This document shows positions 34,759 to 43,992 of a stretch of DNA of 64,000 nucleotides, piece by piece; the first letter of the stretch is position 1; each line of letters begins with the position of its first letter. The notes beneath the pieces are model-generated. The model was given only the letters and a program-made list of their open reading frames with translations, did not search any database and had not been told where the DNA came from. Made by a program: the position numbers and the translations under genes. The stretch lies in the NCBI GenBank assembly GCA_963803295.1, contig CAWDMC010000028.1, positions 62,001 to 126,000 on the forward strand, in the 5' to 3' direction. The stretch is from CAWDMC01 sp963803295. Lineage in GTDB: Bacteria; Acidobacteriota; Terriglobia; UBA7540.

Positions 34759-36177
34759 TCAGCGACGACTGTCTATTCTCTGCAGGTTCTCCGGTGAGAT
34801 GTACTTCGAGCGGTCTTTTGACTGCAGATTTCCGCCGGCGGCACGGATGAAAACTTGGTGACTTTGCCGTGGAATTTCGAAGGCTCGTAAACGGATGCCG
34901 GCGACGTGCAACAGGCCGACGATCAGCATGAACAAGGCAATTACGATGGCCGTCCATAAAAGCCAGCCGGGCCAGCGATGGCTCGGATTCGCGATGCTGG
35001 CGAACAAGGCGGCAGACTGCTGAGAGGGACGCGGCACAGTTGCAGGCGGGGACGTGCGAAAGCTCCGAACTCCACCTGTTCCCGGCGAGTCCGGTGAAGG
35101 CAAGTCCCGCCGGCCGACTGTGGTCTGGGCCAGCGGGGCCATCGCCGATGGGGCGCCCGATAACCCATCGACGGGGTTTGCCGCCGACAACGAAGACAGG
35201 CCACCGGGAGTGCGGACAGCGGCCGGCGACGACAAGACTGGGGGGAAGTCTGGAGTATGCACCAATCCTTGTCTTGTTGCCGTGCTAACGGCGCGCTGTT
35301 CAGTAAAAGGAGTGGCGGCCACCTGAGGTGAGGCCAGAACTGGACTCACCTTAACCGGCCGCGACACGAGCGGACCCAAGTCCAGGTCGCGAATTACCTC
35401 CTGCATTACGTCCAGGTCAATTTCTTTCTTTTTCAGAGCGCAGCCTATCGACAGGGCATTGAAGCAAAGGTTGTTAATGTCTCGAGGGATGCCCTGGCCG
35501 CGAGTTGAGATTGTGGCCTTGGCCTCCGGCGTGAAAAGAGGGGGACCGTCGTAGCCCGCCACGTGAAGCCGATGATCGATGTACTGCGAAGTTTCGTCCG
35601 CCGAAAAGGGATCCAGGCGGCTGAGAATCGAAATGCGCTGGCGTAGTTGAAGTAAGCCGGGACTTGCCAGTTTGTCTGCTAATCGTGGCTGTCCGGCCAG
35701 GATGATCTGCATGAGCTTAGCCCGCGGTGTCTCAAAATTCGATAGCAGGCGCACCGTTTCCAGAACCGACTCCTCCAGGTTCTGCGCCTCGTCAATGATC
35801 ATCACAAAACGTCTGCCTGCCTGGGCTTCGGCAACGAGAATTTCGTTCAGCCGTGCGTGCATCTGCGCCAGGTTCTGATCGCGGGACTCAAGCCCGAGAT
35901 CGGCCAGAAGATAGCGAAAGAACTCCCGCGAGTCGCATTGAGTCTGGAACAGGAAAGCGGTTCGAGCGGAGCCTTGTAACTGTTCCAGAAGCTGAAAGAG
36001 GAGGGTAGTCTTGCCAGTTCCCGGCGGGCCCACCAGGACTAAAAATCCCCGCCCCGTTTCTATTCCGTAGACCAGCCCTGCAAAGGCCTCCTGACGTGCG
36101 GCACTCATGTACAGATAGCGCGGATCCGGAGTAACGCCAAACGGCTGCTCGCGGAGCCCGTAGTAGTCGAGAAACAT
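34759..36177 (-). CDS. ExeA-like AAA ATPase with C-terminal membrane segment
   Basis: 472 residues. Starts MFLDYYGLREQPFGVTPDPRYLY, the signature N-terminus of the ExeA/GspA/XrtA-associated ATPase family. Walker A GPPGTGKTT at residues 50-58, Walker B FVMIIDEAQ, sensor/arginine region LRQRISILSRLDPFSADET, and a lid domain with GIPRDINNLCFNAL. A Pro/Ser/Thr-rich linker (~270-400) leads to one membrane helix (WLLWTAIVIALFMLIVGLL) and a short periplasmic tail. In PEP-CTERM/exosortase loci this ATPase is a regular member and may energise envelope assembly or secretion. A paralogue lies 160 bp upstream. Confidence 0.85.
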   Translation of the reverse strand: MFLDYYGLREQPFGVTPDPRYLYMSAARQEAFAGLVYGIETGRGFLVLVGPPGTGKTTLLFQLLEQLQGSARTAFLFQTQCDSREFFRYLLADLGLESRDQNLAQMHARLNEILVAEAQAGRRFVMIIDEAQNLEESVLETVRLLSNFETPRAKLMQIILAGQPRLADKLASPGLLQLRQRISILSRLDPFSADETSQYIDHRLHVAGYDGPPLFTPEAKATISTRGQGIPRDINNLCFNALSIGCALKKKEIDLDVMQEVIRDLDLGPLVSRPVKVSPVLASPQVAATPFTEQRAVSTATRQGLVHTPDFPPVLSSPAAVRTPGGLSSLSAANPVDGLSGAPSAMAPLAQTTVGRRDLPSPDSPGTGGVRSFRTSPPATVPRPSQQSAALFASIANPSHRWPGWLLWTAIVIALFMLIVGLLHVAGIRLRAFEIPRQSHQVFIRAAGGNLQSKDRSKYISPENLQRIDSRR

Positions 36178-36336
36178 AGAGTTCCTTCTGCTGAATCACC
36201 GAACGTCAGAGATAATCCCAAGGCCTCGACAGCACGAATAAGGTGCCGGCTTTGCGAGCAGGACCGTCCAGGTGCAGTTCATGGACGCGGGCAGGTTGTT
36301 GATCTCGAGGGCGGCTTGAGTCAGCGATCATTCACG

Positions 36337-37221
36337 TTACGGACTGGGGCTCTCTACTAGTTTCGACATAAGCCCGATGAAATCAAGATCGGCAACGGCC
36401 TCCTGCACCATTGGGAAGTCAATGTTTTTCTGCCTTCCCACATAGGCACGGTTTAAGGCTGTGAAACAGATGTTATTGATGTTACGAGGGACGCCCTCCG
36501 ACTGCGAGGCAACCAATTCGATAGCTGGTGGCGTAAAGAGTACATCGCCTTCATAGCCGGCAAGGCGCAAGCGGTGATTAATGTATTGATCCGCTTCCTT
36601 CGCAGTCAAGGTAGTCAATGGGCCGAGTATGGTGATCCGCCTTCGGAGCCGGGCCAATGCGGGTCGCGCTAGCTTGGCTGCAAGAGAAGGCTGTCCTGCC
36701 ATAACTATCTGGGGACGCTTGGCATTTGCCGGCTCAAAATCTAACGTCAAACCGAGTCCTTCCAGCACCTCGTCCTCCAAGTCCTGGGCCTCGTCAATCA
36801 CCAGCACAAAACGCCGATCTCCGTGTACACAGCGGGTTACTACCTCGCGCAGTTGCTCTTCGAGGCTTCCGAGGTCGCCGCTGACGGCGTTCGCTCCGAT
36901 TTCGTTGAGCAGATAGAGCAAACACTCCCGCAAGTCGAATCGTCCTTGGACCATGGGAACGACACGGGCCGAATGCCCGAACCGGTCTTGGAGATGGACA
37001 AGCAGGGTTGTTTTGCCTAGGCCGGGCTCGGCGATAAGTGCAAGAGGTCCACGTCCCGCTTCAACTCCGTATGCTAGTGAGGCAAGCACCTGCCGATGGG
37101 TGGGACTTAAATAGAGATAGCGTGGGTCGGGGGTCACGCCAAAAGGCTGCTCGCGAAGTCCAAAGTATTCGAGGACTGAACCCTCTGAGAGCGGAGATCG
37201 ATAAGCACCGGGGTTTGGCAT
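36337..37221 (-). CDS. Second ExeA-like AAA ATPase, cytoplasmic paralogue
   Basis: 294 residues from the ATG at 37221; the frame is open to 37389, but that would overlap the coiled-coil gene. It repeats the family start VLEYFGLREQPFGVTPDPRYLYLSPTHRQ, Walker A AEPGLGKTT, Walker B FVLVIDEAQDLE, and LRRRITILGPLTTLTAKEADQY; the lid ends GVPRNINNICFTALNRA. Unlike its neighbour it lacks the Pro/Ser-rich linker and membrane helix, so it is probably a soluble partner. The pair likely arose by tandem duplication. Confidence 0.85.
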   Translation of the reverse strand: MPNPGAYRSPLSEGSVLEYFGLREQPFGVTPDPRYLYLSPTHRQVLASLAYGVEAGRGPLALIAEPGLGKTTLLVHLQDRFGHSARVVPMVQGRFDLRECLLYLLNEIGANAVSGDLGSLEEQLREVVTRCVHGDRRFVLVIDEAQDLEDEVLEGLGLTLDFEPANAKRPQIVMAGQPSLAAKLARPALARLRRRITILGPLTTLTAKEADQYINHRLRLAGYEGDVLFTPPAIELVASQSEGVPRNINNICFTALNRAYVGRQKNIDFPMVQEAVADLDFIGLMSKLVESPSP

Positions 37222-37291
37222 ATCGAATTCAAAGCTTCCGCTACGCCGTGGCGCCGCGCTGCTCACGGCAGCCTGGAACCCAGACTGCTTG

Positions 37292-38152
37292 CTAGTCAGT
37301 CTTGCCAGCTGTCGACTCCCTATTCGTTGGTCCCATGTCGACCTGCTCGATGGCGCTTGCGACACGATCCAATCGCTTACGGAGATCATGCAAGAGAAAT
37401 TCCGATGTTTCGCGATTGACTATCTCAAGGGCGTGCTTCCTGAGCCCTTCCAAGGCAGACTGGCTGCACGTGAGGATCTGCTTCTCGGTCTCGTCGACGA
37501 GCGCCTTTCCCGAGGCTTTCAATTGGCGGTGCATTGTCTCAAAAGCCTGATCGGCTTTGGCCTGAAGCTGATCCGCCAGTCGGTTGGTACCCTCGCGGAG
37601 GTGGTCGGAGGCGTCATTCACCTCCTTGAGCCTCAAGGTTTCAACTGTGCTTTGTAGTTCCGTCCGGAAATCATCAAGCATCCTCTGACCCTTGCCCTCC
37701 AACGCCTGGAGAGAATTGATCGAGACTTCTGCCAGGGTCCTTTTACACTCATCAGTCTTTTCCTTCAGATTCGACTCAAGTTGGCCCTGGACAGCTTGCA
37801 GCTTCGCCAACGCCTCGTCCAGACGGGCGGATAATCGCGCGCTGGCCTCGACCTCTAACACATCTAAGACCGTCGACGCCTCATACTGCGCGCGCCTGCG
37901 CATTTCACTCGCGAAGTTCGTGGACGCCCCTTCCAACTCGTCGGAGACTTTTGAATGGAGCACTTCCATGAAGGAACGCAGGGCGCGGGAACTCTCTTCC
38001 TGGATCTGTTGGCTCTTTTTCAGCAAGCCTTCCAGTTCATCGCGGGAATCCCGCAAGATATTAGAGAGGGCGCGCGAGTTTGGATCCACTTGCGGTTGTG
38101 CTGTGCTCGCTGAGCGCCCGGTGTTCGATATCTCGCCAAGCCGCTGGTCCAT
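37292..38152 (-). CDS. Long coiled-coil protein
   Basis: 286 residues, no signal peptide or membrane segment. After a short polar start it is almost entirely alpha-helical heptad sequence (LSNILRDSRDELEGLLKKSQQI; ARLDEALAKLQAVQGQLESNLKEK; LREGTNRLADQLQAKADQAFETMHRQ). The ATG at 38150-38152 has only a weak GGAAAAGGG-like upstream region. It may be a scaffold for the adjacent ATPases; family not recognised. Immediately upstream in the same direction as the two ATPases, so likely co-transcribed. Confidence 0.7.
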   Translation of the reverse strand: MDQRLGEISNTGRSASTAQPQVDPNSRALSNILRDSRDELEGLLKKSQQIQEESSRALRSFMEVLHSKVSDELEGASTNFASEMRRRAQYEASTVLDVLEVEASARLSARLDEALAKLQAVQGQLESNLKEKTDECKRTLAEVSINSLQALEGKGQRMLDDFRTELQSTVETLRLKEVNDASDHLREGTNRLADQLQAKADQAFETMHRQLKASGKALVDETEKQILTCSQSALEGLRKHALEIVNRETSEFLLHDLRKRLDRVASAIEQVDMGPTNRESTAGKTD

Positions 38153-38625
38153 AGGAAAACCCTTTTTTCGACAAATCTACAGTCTACGCGGGCTGTTTAT
38201 TACCTAACCCCGTACCCCGTCCGCTCTCGCCAGTCGACTCTTGAGGAATCGCCAAGCAATGCGTTGAAGGAGCACAAGGTCCCGCCTCAGTAATTGCCAC
38301 CAAGGGAGGATGTTGTCAAGCAAAACCCTCCTACCTCGATTCTGCCACTCTGGCGCTCTGGAAGCAACCGAGAACTGATACCGTGTCAAGCGAGACGGCC
38401 GCTGCGGGGTTCGGCGCGATCTCGGATGTCAGACGCCGACCCGCCCCGCCACTTAGAATATTCAGAGAGCCTGCAAAGATCCGGAGGACGCGCCGGCAGG
38501 TTTGAGCCAAAGCAGAAGGGGGAGTGTCACTGTAAGGTGGAGGCTCGGCCAGTTTGGGACAAATAACCGTTGCTTTACCGAGCCCCTTTTGTCGATGTTA
38601 GAATAGGGCTTACCTTCCCCCGCGA
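38153..38625. other. Intergenic region
   Basis: 473 bp between the coiled-coil gene and the PEP-CTERM gene (both minus strand). No gene, repeat or strong promoter recognised; must contain the promoter of the ATPase/coiled-coil group and the 3' end of the PEP-CTERM transcript. Confidence 0.4.
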
Positions 38626-39345
38626 TCAGTTTGCAGTGACGCACCCGCGTCGGCGGAGCACTATCCCCACTAAAGCGAGAGCCAATAAGTCAACAGCCAA
38701 GAGCATCGCAGCTGTTGGCTCTGGCACCGGAAGCGCCGCCGCCACAGGCCCTGTCACTGACAGAAACTCCTGAGGGTGCGGCGCCTGCCCCGTCGGCGTG
38801 TAAATCGAAAAACTCGCCAGGTTCGTAACGCTACCGAAATAGTTCTGAGCGTTGGTCAGCCACCACTGCGCACCTGCTAACTGGCTTGGAGTCAAGTTGA
38901 GGAAAGGAGGCCCTGGATCAAACAGCTGCCAGAGCGCGTAATGTATCTCACCAACTGTAGTCGAATTTCCTTTGTAAGTGGACGACAGCATTTGGTCAAC
39001 CAAGTACGCTGCCTCTTGGTATTTTACTGAATCCGTCGAAAGAGTTCCCTTAGTGCCGGGCCCAACACTCGTGAGTGGCACCAAGTTGGCCGACCACCAT
39101 GTATTCAGGTAACTATCATCAGCGTAGTCGTCACATATGACTTGAACACCAGTAGTAGTACCGGTGGCGCTAACGATCGTCGCCGTGTAGGGACCAACGT
39201 ATACCTGCGGATTGTTTCCCATTATGTTTGAGCCTACGCTCGTGAGTTCCATGCTGACGGAACTAGCAACGGAACTTGCAAAGGCGCTAGGTGTGAAACA
39301 CAGAAGTAAAACAGCTGCTATGGAACAGAACCTATTGAGTACCAT
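38626..39345 (-). CDS. PEP-CTERM sorting-signal protein
   Basis: 239 residues; ATG with GAGGGGGG upstream. N-terminal signal peptide (FCSIAAVLLLCFTPSAFA). Mature part is an uncharacterised, Thr/Ser-rich beta domain (VICDDYADDSYLNTWWS; IHYALWQLFDPG; WWLTNAQNYFG). The C-terminus is a textbook PEP-CTERM tail: VPEP at about 207-210, a hydrophobic helix and RRRG. Such tails are recognised by exosortase, which cleaves and anchors the protein in a polysaccharide-associated envelope. It is the one clear exosortase substrate seen here, next to a polysaccharide locus. Confidence 0.9.
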   Translation of the reverse strand: MVLNRFCSIAAVLLLCFTPSAFASSVASSVSMELTSVGSNIMGNNPQVYVGPYTATIVSATGTTTGVQVICDDYADDSYLNTWWSANLVPLTSVGPGTKGTLSTDSVKYQEAAYLVDQMLSSTYKGNSTTVGEIHYALWQLFDPGPPFLNLTPSQLAGAQWWLTNAQNYFGSVTNLASFSIYTPTGQAPHPQEFLSVTGPVAAALPVPEPTAAMLLAVDLLALALVGIVLRRRGCVTAN

Positions 39346-41621
39346 CTATTACCCCCCTCAGATCGATATCTCTCGGACCCTTGACGTTTCTCTCACTTTT
39401 GTGCCTTGTAAGTGTCCCTTCCGTCGCGTTCGTGCCGCAAACCTAGCCCTCCGTCACGGGAACCTATACGCAGGCAGAGTAACCACACGGCAGAATGTAC
39501 GCTACCTAACTTGAGTCGTCAAGTAGAGAACAGGTTAATACCTACCCGCTGAGGACGCTTGGCGGTTTGGTGGGTAGCGGCATTGCTACTGGTCTAAGTC
39601 AACGGCCAATCCGGGTTCAATGCGGTCGAAGCGTCCATGCTATCTATTAACTACCGGGTTTACACATCCACAAGACGCGCTCGTCGGCCGACGTTCAGTT
39701 GTATCTTGCAACGTAGTCGCCCGCGGAGTTCGAAAGCGCGGCGAAGTCATCACTGCAAAGCTGCCAACCCCGCTCGGGCCGTGCCCTTGGCCCCGCAGCA
39801 CTTCACGTTTCGCAATGGAGTCACTGACATATAGAAATTTACAAAGTCTTTACAATCGATGGACACTCGAAAGTAACAAATGATTCGATAATCCAGTGAT
39901 CGGGTTTTTGCAAGACTGTTGGCGAGGACCAGGCCAACCCAACGCTATTAGATGGGCACCGAATTGTCCGAGCTCAGAGGAAAGTGTATGTTCTGTAGAC
40001 CGTCGGCACGATGCGCGACGGGTGTGGAACCCCACCTACCTGGGCAGCTTTAGTCTGGTGTCACGGGCCTCGGTCCGCGTGTACTGGTGTCTGCAACCGG
40101 AAGTTGCGAGGAACCCGGCAGCGGTGTTCGCCGACTTGGCCCAGTCGTAGAACCTGCTGTAGAACGCGCCCGACAAAAAAATACATCTCTGGGCTAAAAT
40201 TTCCGTGCGCTCGCTCCAATGGTACATAAAGTCCGTCACCGGTTTGCCGCGTACGGTGGAGAGCCATTGGCTCTTCAGATTTCCCGCGATAGTCCTTCGG
40301 CCGGAAGGCCGGGGCCCCTTCGTCGCGCGGATCCCGATCGACCGGGCGCCGGCGAAAAATAATCTTCGGGCTCTGATGCTTGCGTTCGTCGCTCATGGCC
40401 CTCTCCGTTGTTGGCTATCTTAGGGGGAGGACTCTCCATTTCAGCTGAGGCAGGACACAAGCGCGGTGCAGAGCTCCTGAGGGTCAGCGGGCAAATGTAT
40501 CCGAACGGGTATCGGCAGGGTATCTCAAAGGGTATTAGAAGCTCTTATTTGACTTGTCTCCCGCCAAAGCCCTGCTCGCTGGGTGTTGACAATAAACGTT
40601 ACAGCGTTTGGCTGGAGCGGGTGGTCCAAGGAAATCCCACTGCTTTCAGATCCGCCTTCGTTAGTTGGCGAGAAGACTATGGGTAAGACGTTGTCACTAA
40701 TGGGAAGTAGTATGCATGTTGCGACGGCGAAGTCCCTCCCAATAGACAGTTTGGCAAGGCTGGTCTGTTTGGCATTCCAGCTGCACCGGTATTCCCTCTG
40801 CCGGAATGAGGTGAACCGTTTGTTGTGGTCTTGTGATCTCGCCTCTGGCGGCCGATCTGGGGTTGGAATTTAGTCGCGTGTATCCAGGAGGATGCGCTAG
40901 TTGAAGCCTTTGAACACAGTTGAGCAGACGGCTGATCGGCTTGGTGTTAGAGCCGGGTTCAGGGCCTTCCGACTCACTTGGCGTCTGAACAACCGCAGGA
41001 TTTGTGTGCCAAAGGACGCCACTTTTCCGCCCGCCCGACGACTGGCGCCTCGGGGGATTATCGATCGAATGCTACTACGGTGGTCACTGGACAGGCGGGT
41101 GAAGGAATGCTAGGATTGCGCCTGCAATCCCATGCTCAGCAGAAGTCCACGTCGCTGTTTGAGTCCATCGACGAGATGGCTGGCTTTCGAATTTGACACG
41201 CACCGGCAGGTCTGGGGCAAAGTTCTGTCGAGGCTCGAGTTTTAGTTTGGCAGGTGTAGGAGTCGAGTGCTTGTCACACCAAAGTTGGTAGCCGGTCGTT
41301 GGTTCACGGGCCGGCGTACGGATTAATCCGTGACGTCCTGCCAACAAGACCATCAGGGGGGTACCAAGGGACCACCGGATGGCGTAGTACCAAGGGGCCA
41401 TTGCCGGTAACTTGGGAATGGCTAAACTGAGTATGCGCTTGGGATTGAGTTGAGTTTTAGGCCACGGGAGACAGGGCTCTTCGCTTAATCCAGCCTAAAC
41501 GCGGTTTTCGTGTTCATCGCACACCTTCTTGCCGATTGCAGCGCATCCGTCGCGTCTGTAAGTCACAGGGCGGAGCTTTATCCAATCCTGCGAAGGCTGC
41601 GTAGTCGAAAGTACGATCTCC
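39346..41621. other. 2.3-kb gene-poor region between the two arms of the polysaccharide locus
   Basis: No frame here has convincing coding character. The best candidate is a minus-strand frame from an ATG at 40396 (GGAGAGG six bases upstream) reading MSDERKHQSPKIIFRRRP and running to 40061; in a second frame from about 40,280 to 40,036 the reading SQWLSTVRGKPVTDFMYHW continues plausibly, so it may be a small, frameshifted relic. I do not recognise it. Both the PEP-CTERM gene (minus) and the PrsT-like gene (plus) must be transcribed outward from here. Confidence 0.45.
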
Positions 41622-43952
41622 ATGTCATTAATTTTTTCGTCATCTCGGGGCTTCACAAAGCGCGGTGAAAGAGGTGGCTTTCGACGGGTACCTGCCTTAT
41701 TGATTTTGACACTCGCAGCCGGTGCCATCGTTGGTTGTTCACGCGATCCTAATGTGCGCAAGCACAAGTACTACGAGAGCGCTGTGCGTTATTCCGGGAA
41801 GGGCGACTGCCGTTCGGCGATTATCGAGCTTCGCAACGCCACGCGGATCGATCCTGGATATGCTGACGCTCACTACGAGCTCGCGCGATGCTACATGAAG
41901 CAGGGCCTGCCGAACGCGGCTTATTCGGAGTTGCAGACAACGGTCGACATTGCTCCTCAGAATCTGAACGCGCAGATTGACCTGGGGTACCTGTTTCTCG
42001 CGGCACGTCATTTCGATGAGGCAGAGAAAAAGTCTCGGTTTGTGCTCTCGCTGAACTCGAACAGTGCAGACGGGTACGCGCTCCTTTCAAAGGTCGAATC
42101 GGCTCGTGGGCAAACAGTCCAAGCTCTTGCCGACATGAAGAAGGCTGCAGAAATAGCGCCGACCTCAGCTAATTACCTGAGCTTAGCCTTGCTCGAAGAT
42201 ACTGCGAAGCAGGCTTCAGAGGCCGAAGCGAGTTACAAAACGGCTGTTTCCATCGACCCCAAGGCTGCGCAGCCGATGGTCTCACTAGGTGCGTTCTACG
42301 CGCGGCAGCGTCGTTTCACCGAGGCCGAGCAGCAATTCCGTCGCGCGGCGGATCTCGATCCGAAGAATGCTTCTCCGCGGGCAGCATTGGTGACACTCTT
42401 TTTGGACGAAGGGCAAAAGGATAAGGCTGAGCAAGCCGCAAGGCAAGCCAAGTTGGCCCTTAAAGATGACTCTGATGGTTATCGGACTCTCGGGAACTAC
42501 TTCTTAGTGAGTGGGCAGCAGGAGAAGGCAACAGCCGAATACGCCTCGCTCTATCGCGAGCACGCCAAGGACCTTGCTGTAAAAAGGGGCTACGCCCAGC
42601 TCTTGATTGCCGGTAATCAGCTCGCCGAAGCAACGAAGGTGGTCGACGACATCCTTAAGGAGGACCCAAGCGATAGTGTGGGGTTGATCGAGCGTGGGCA
42701 GATTCTGATCTGGCAAGGAAGCGAAAGCGCCGCGCTCACGACTCTGCAGTCGGCTCTGAAGACGGAACCCGACAATGCGGCGCTCCACTACTACCTGGGC
42801 GTTGCCTTCAATCGACTCGGCAAACCAGACCTCGCAGAAGCTGAATGGCGTGAAGCTGTTCGACTCGGGCCTGACGCCCTCGATGCACAGCAGGATTTGG
42901 CGACCGCACAATTACGTAAGGGCGAATTTGATCAGCTCGAGAAGACGTCTGAATCACTGATCGGCTTGGCGCCGTCTTCTCCATTGGGGTACGCCTATCG
43001 CGCTCTGGTGAAGGTGTCGCGCAACAACCTCCAAGGTGCGGAGAGAGATTTGAAAAAGGCTATGGAGGTGGCGCCCACCAATCCCTTGGGTTTCACCCGC
43101 TGGGCCGAGTTGCTGACGGCGCAGAAGCGCTTCAGGGAGGCAGAGCTTGCCTACGAGGACGCGCTGAAGAAGGACCCTAAATACGCCGCCGCGCTGAGAG
43201 GCTTAGCACGAACTTACTTGCTTGAAAAAGAGCCTCTGAAGGGCATCGACCGTATTAACGAACAGATTGCAAAGGTCCCTGACAACGCAGACTTCTACCT
43301 GCTCTTGGGTCAGCTATTTGCAGATCAGAGGCAGCTTCCGCAGGCGGAGGCCGTGCTCCAGAAGGCGGTGGCTCTCGACAAACGTAATACGGACGCCTTC
43401 CTTCTCCTGAGCCAGGTACAGATCGCTCAGGGTGCGCAGGATAGGGCCATTGCGAGCGCTGAGCAGTCCATTCAGGAAAATCCCCGGAACGTCGGGAGCT
43501 ATATCCAACTTGGTGCTTTGCAGGACTCGAAAGGTGACTGGCAGAAAGCGCAGGAGCTTTATCAGAAGGTCCTTCAGATAGAACCGGACTACCCTCTAGC
43601 AGCCAACAATCTGGCGTTTCTGATGCTTCGCCACGGAGGAAACGTCGACGTGGCGCTATCCCTCGCCCAGACGGCGCGCAGAGCCCTGCCGGATTCTCCG
43701 AATGTAGCTGACACCTTGGCCTGGGCATACTACAAAAAGGGCGCATATGCTAACGCCGTCGACCTACTCACCGAAGCCTTAGAGAAGTCGCCGAATGACC
43801 CCGAGCTTCACTATCACCTCGGGATGGCTTACTCCAAGATCCAAGATAGGCTTCACGCCATCGATCAACTTCAGCGCGTGCTCGTGATAGACCCAAGCTA
43901 TGCAAAGGCGAGTGAAGTTCGGCAGACACTGGCGGCGCTCGAGAAAGGTTGA
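41622..43952 (+). CDS. PrsT-like TPR-repeat lipoprotein
   Basis: 776 residues. Positively charged N-terminus, hydrophobic LLILTLAAGAIVG and lipobox cysteine at 39 (IVGC-S), so a lipoprotein. The remainder is ~20 tetratricopeptide repeats (CRSAIIELRNATRIDPGYADAHYELARCY; FTEAEQQFRRAADLDPKNASPRAAL; YANAVDLLTEALEKSPNDPELHYHLGMAY). Size, lipobox and repeat content match the TPR lipoprotein PrsT of exosortase/PEP-CTERM polysaccharide loci, thought to take part in polymer export. It opens the 21-kb plus-strand run; the chain-length gene follows after 40 bp. Confidence 0.85.
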   Translation: MSLIFSSSRGFTKRGERGGFRRVPALLILTLAAGAIVGCSRDPNVRKHKYYESAVRYSGKGDCRSAIIELRNATRIDPGYADAHYELARCYMKQGLPNAAYSELQTTVDIAPQNLNAQIDLGYLFLAARHFDEAEKKSRFVLSLNSNSADGYALLSKVESARGQTVQALADMKKAAEIAPTSANYLSLALLEDTAKQASEAEASYKTAVSIDPKAAQPMVSLGAFYARQRRFTEAEQQFRRAADLDPKNASPRAALVTLFLDEGQKDKAEQAARQAKLALKDDSDGYRTLGNYFLVSGQQEKATAEYASLYREHAKDLAVKRGYAQLLIAGNQLAEATKVVDDILKEDPSDSVGLIERGQILIWQGSESAALTTLQSALKTEPDNAALHYYLGVAFNRLGKPDLAEAEWREAVRLGPDALDAQQDLATAQLRKGEFDQLEKTSESLIGLAPSSPLGYAYRALVKVSRNNLQGAERDLKKAMEVAPTNPLGFTRWAELLTAQKRFREAELAYEDALKKDPKYAAALRGLARTYLLEKEPLKGIDRINEQIAKVPDNADFYLLLGQLFADQRQLPQAEAVLQKAVALDKRNTDAFLLLSQVQIAQGAQDRAIASAEQSIQENPRNVGSYIQLGALQDSKGDWQKAQELYQKVLQIEPDYPLAANNLAFLMLRHGGNVDVALSLAQTARRALPDSPNVADTLAWAYYKKGAYANAVDLLTEALEKSPNDPELHYHLGMAYSKIQDRLHAIDQLQRVLVIDPSYAKASEVRQTLAALEKG

Positions 43953-43992
43953 TCTCCGACTTGCAAGGTCAGTGGCACGGTAAGCTGAAAAA

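Noticed and set aside
40061..40396. Minus-strand 111-codon frame with a good ribosome site
   Set aside because: Composition is not gene-like after the first 45 codons and another frame looks better beyond 40,280; kept only as a possible relic in the gap entry.
40770..40785. Sigma-54-like sequence TGGCATTCCAGCTGCA
   Set aside because: GG-N10-GC fits, but it is 840 bp from the nearest downstream gene and single matches arise by chance.
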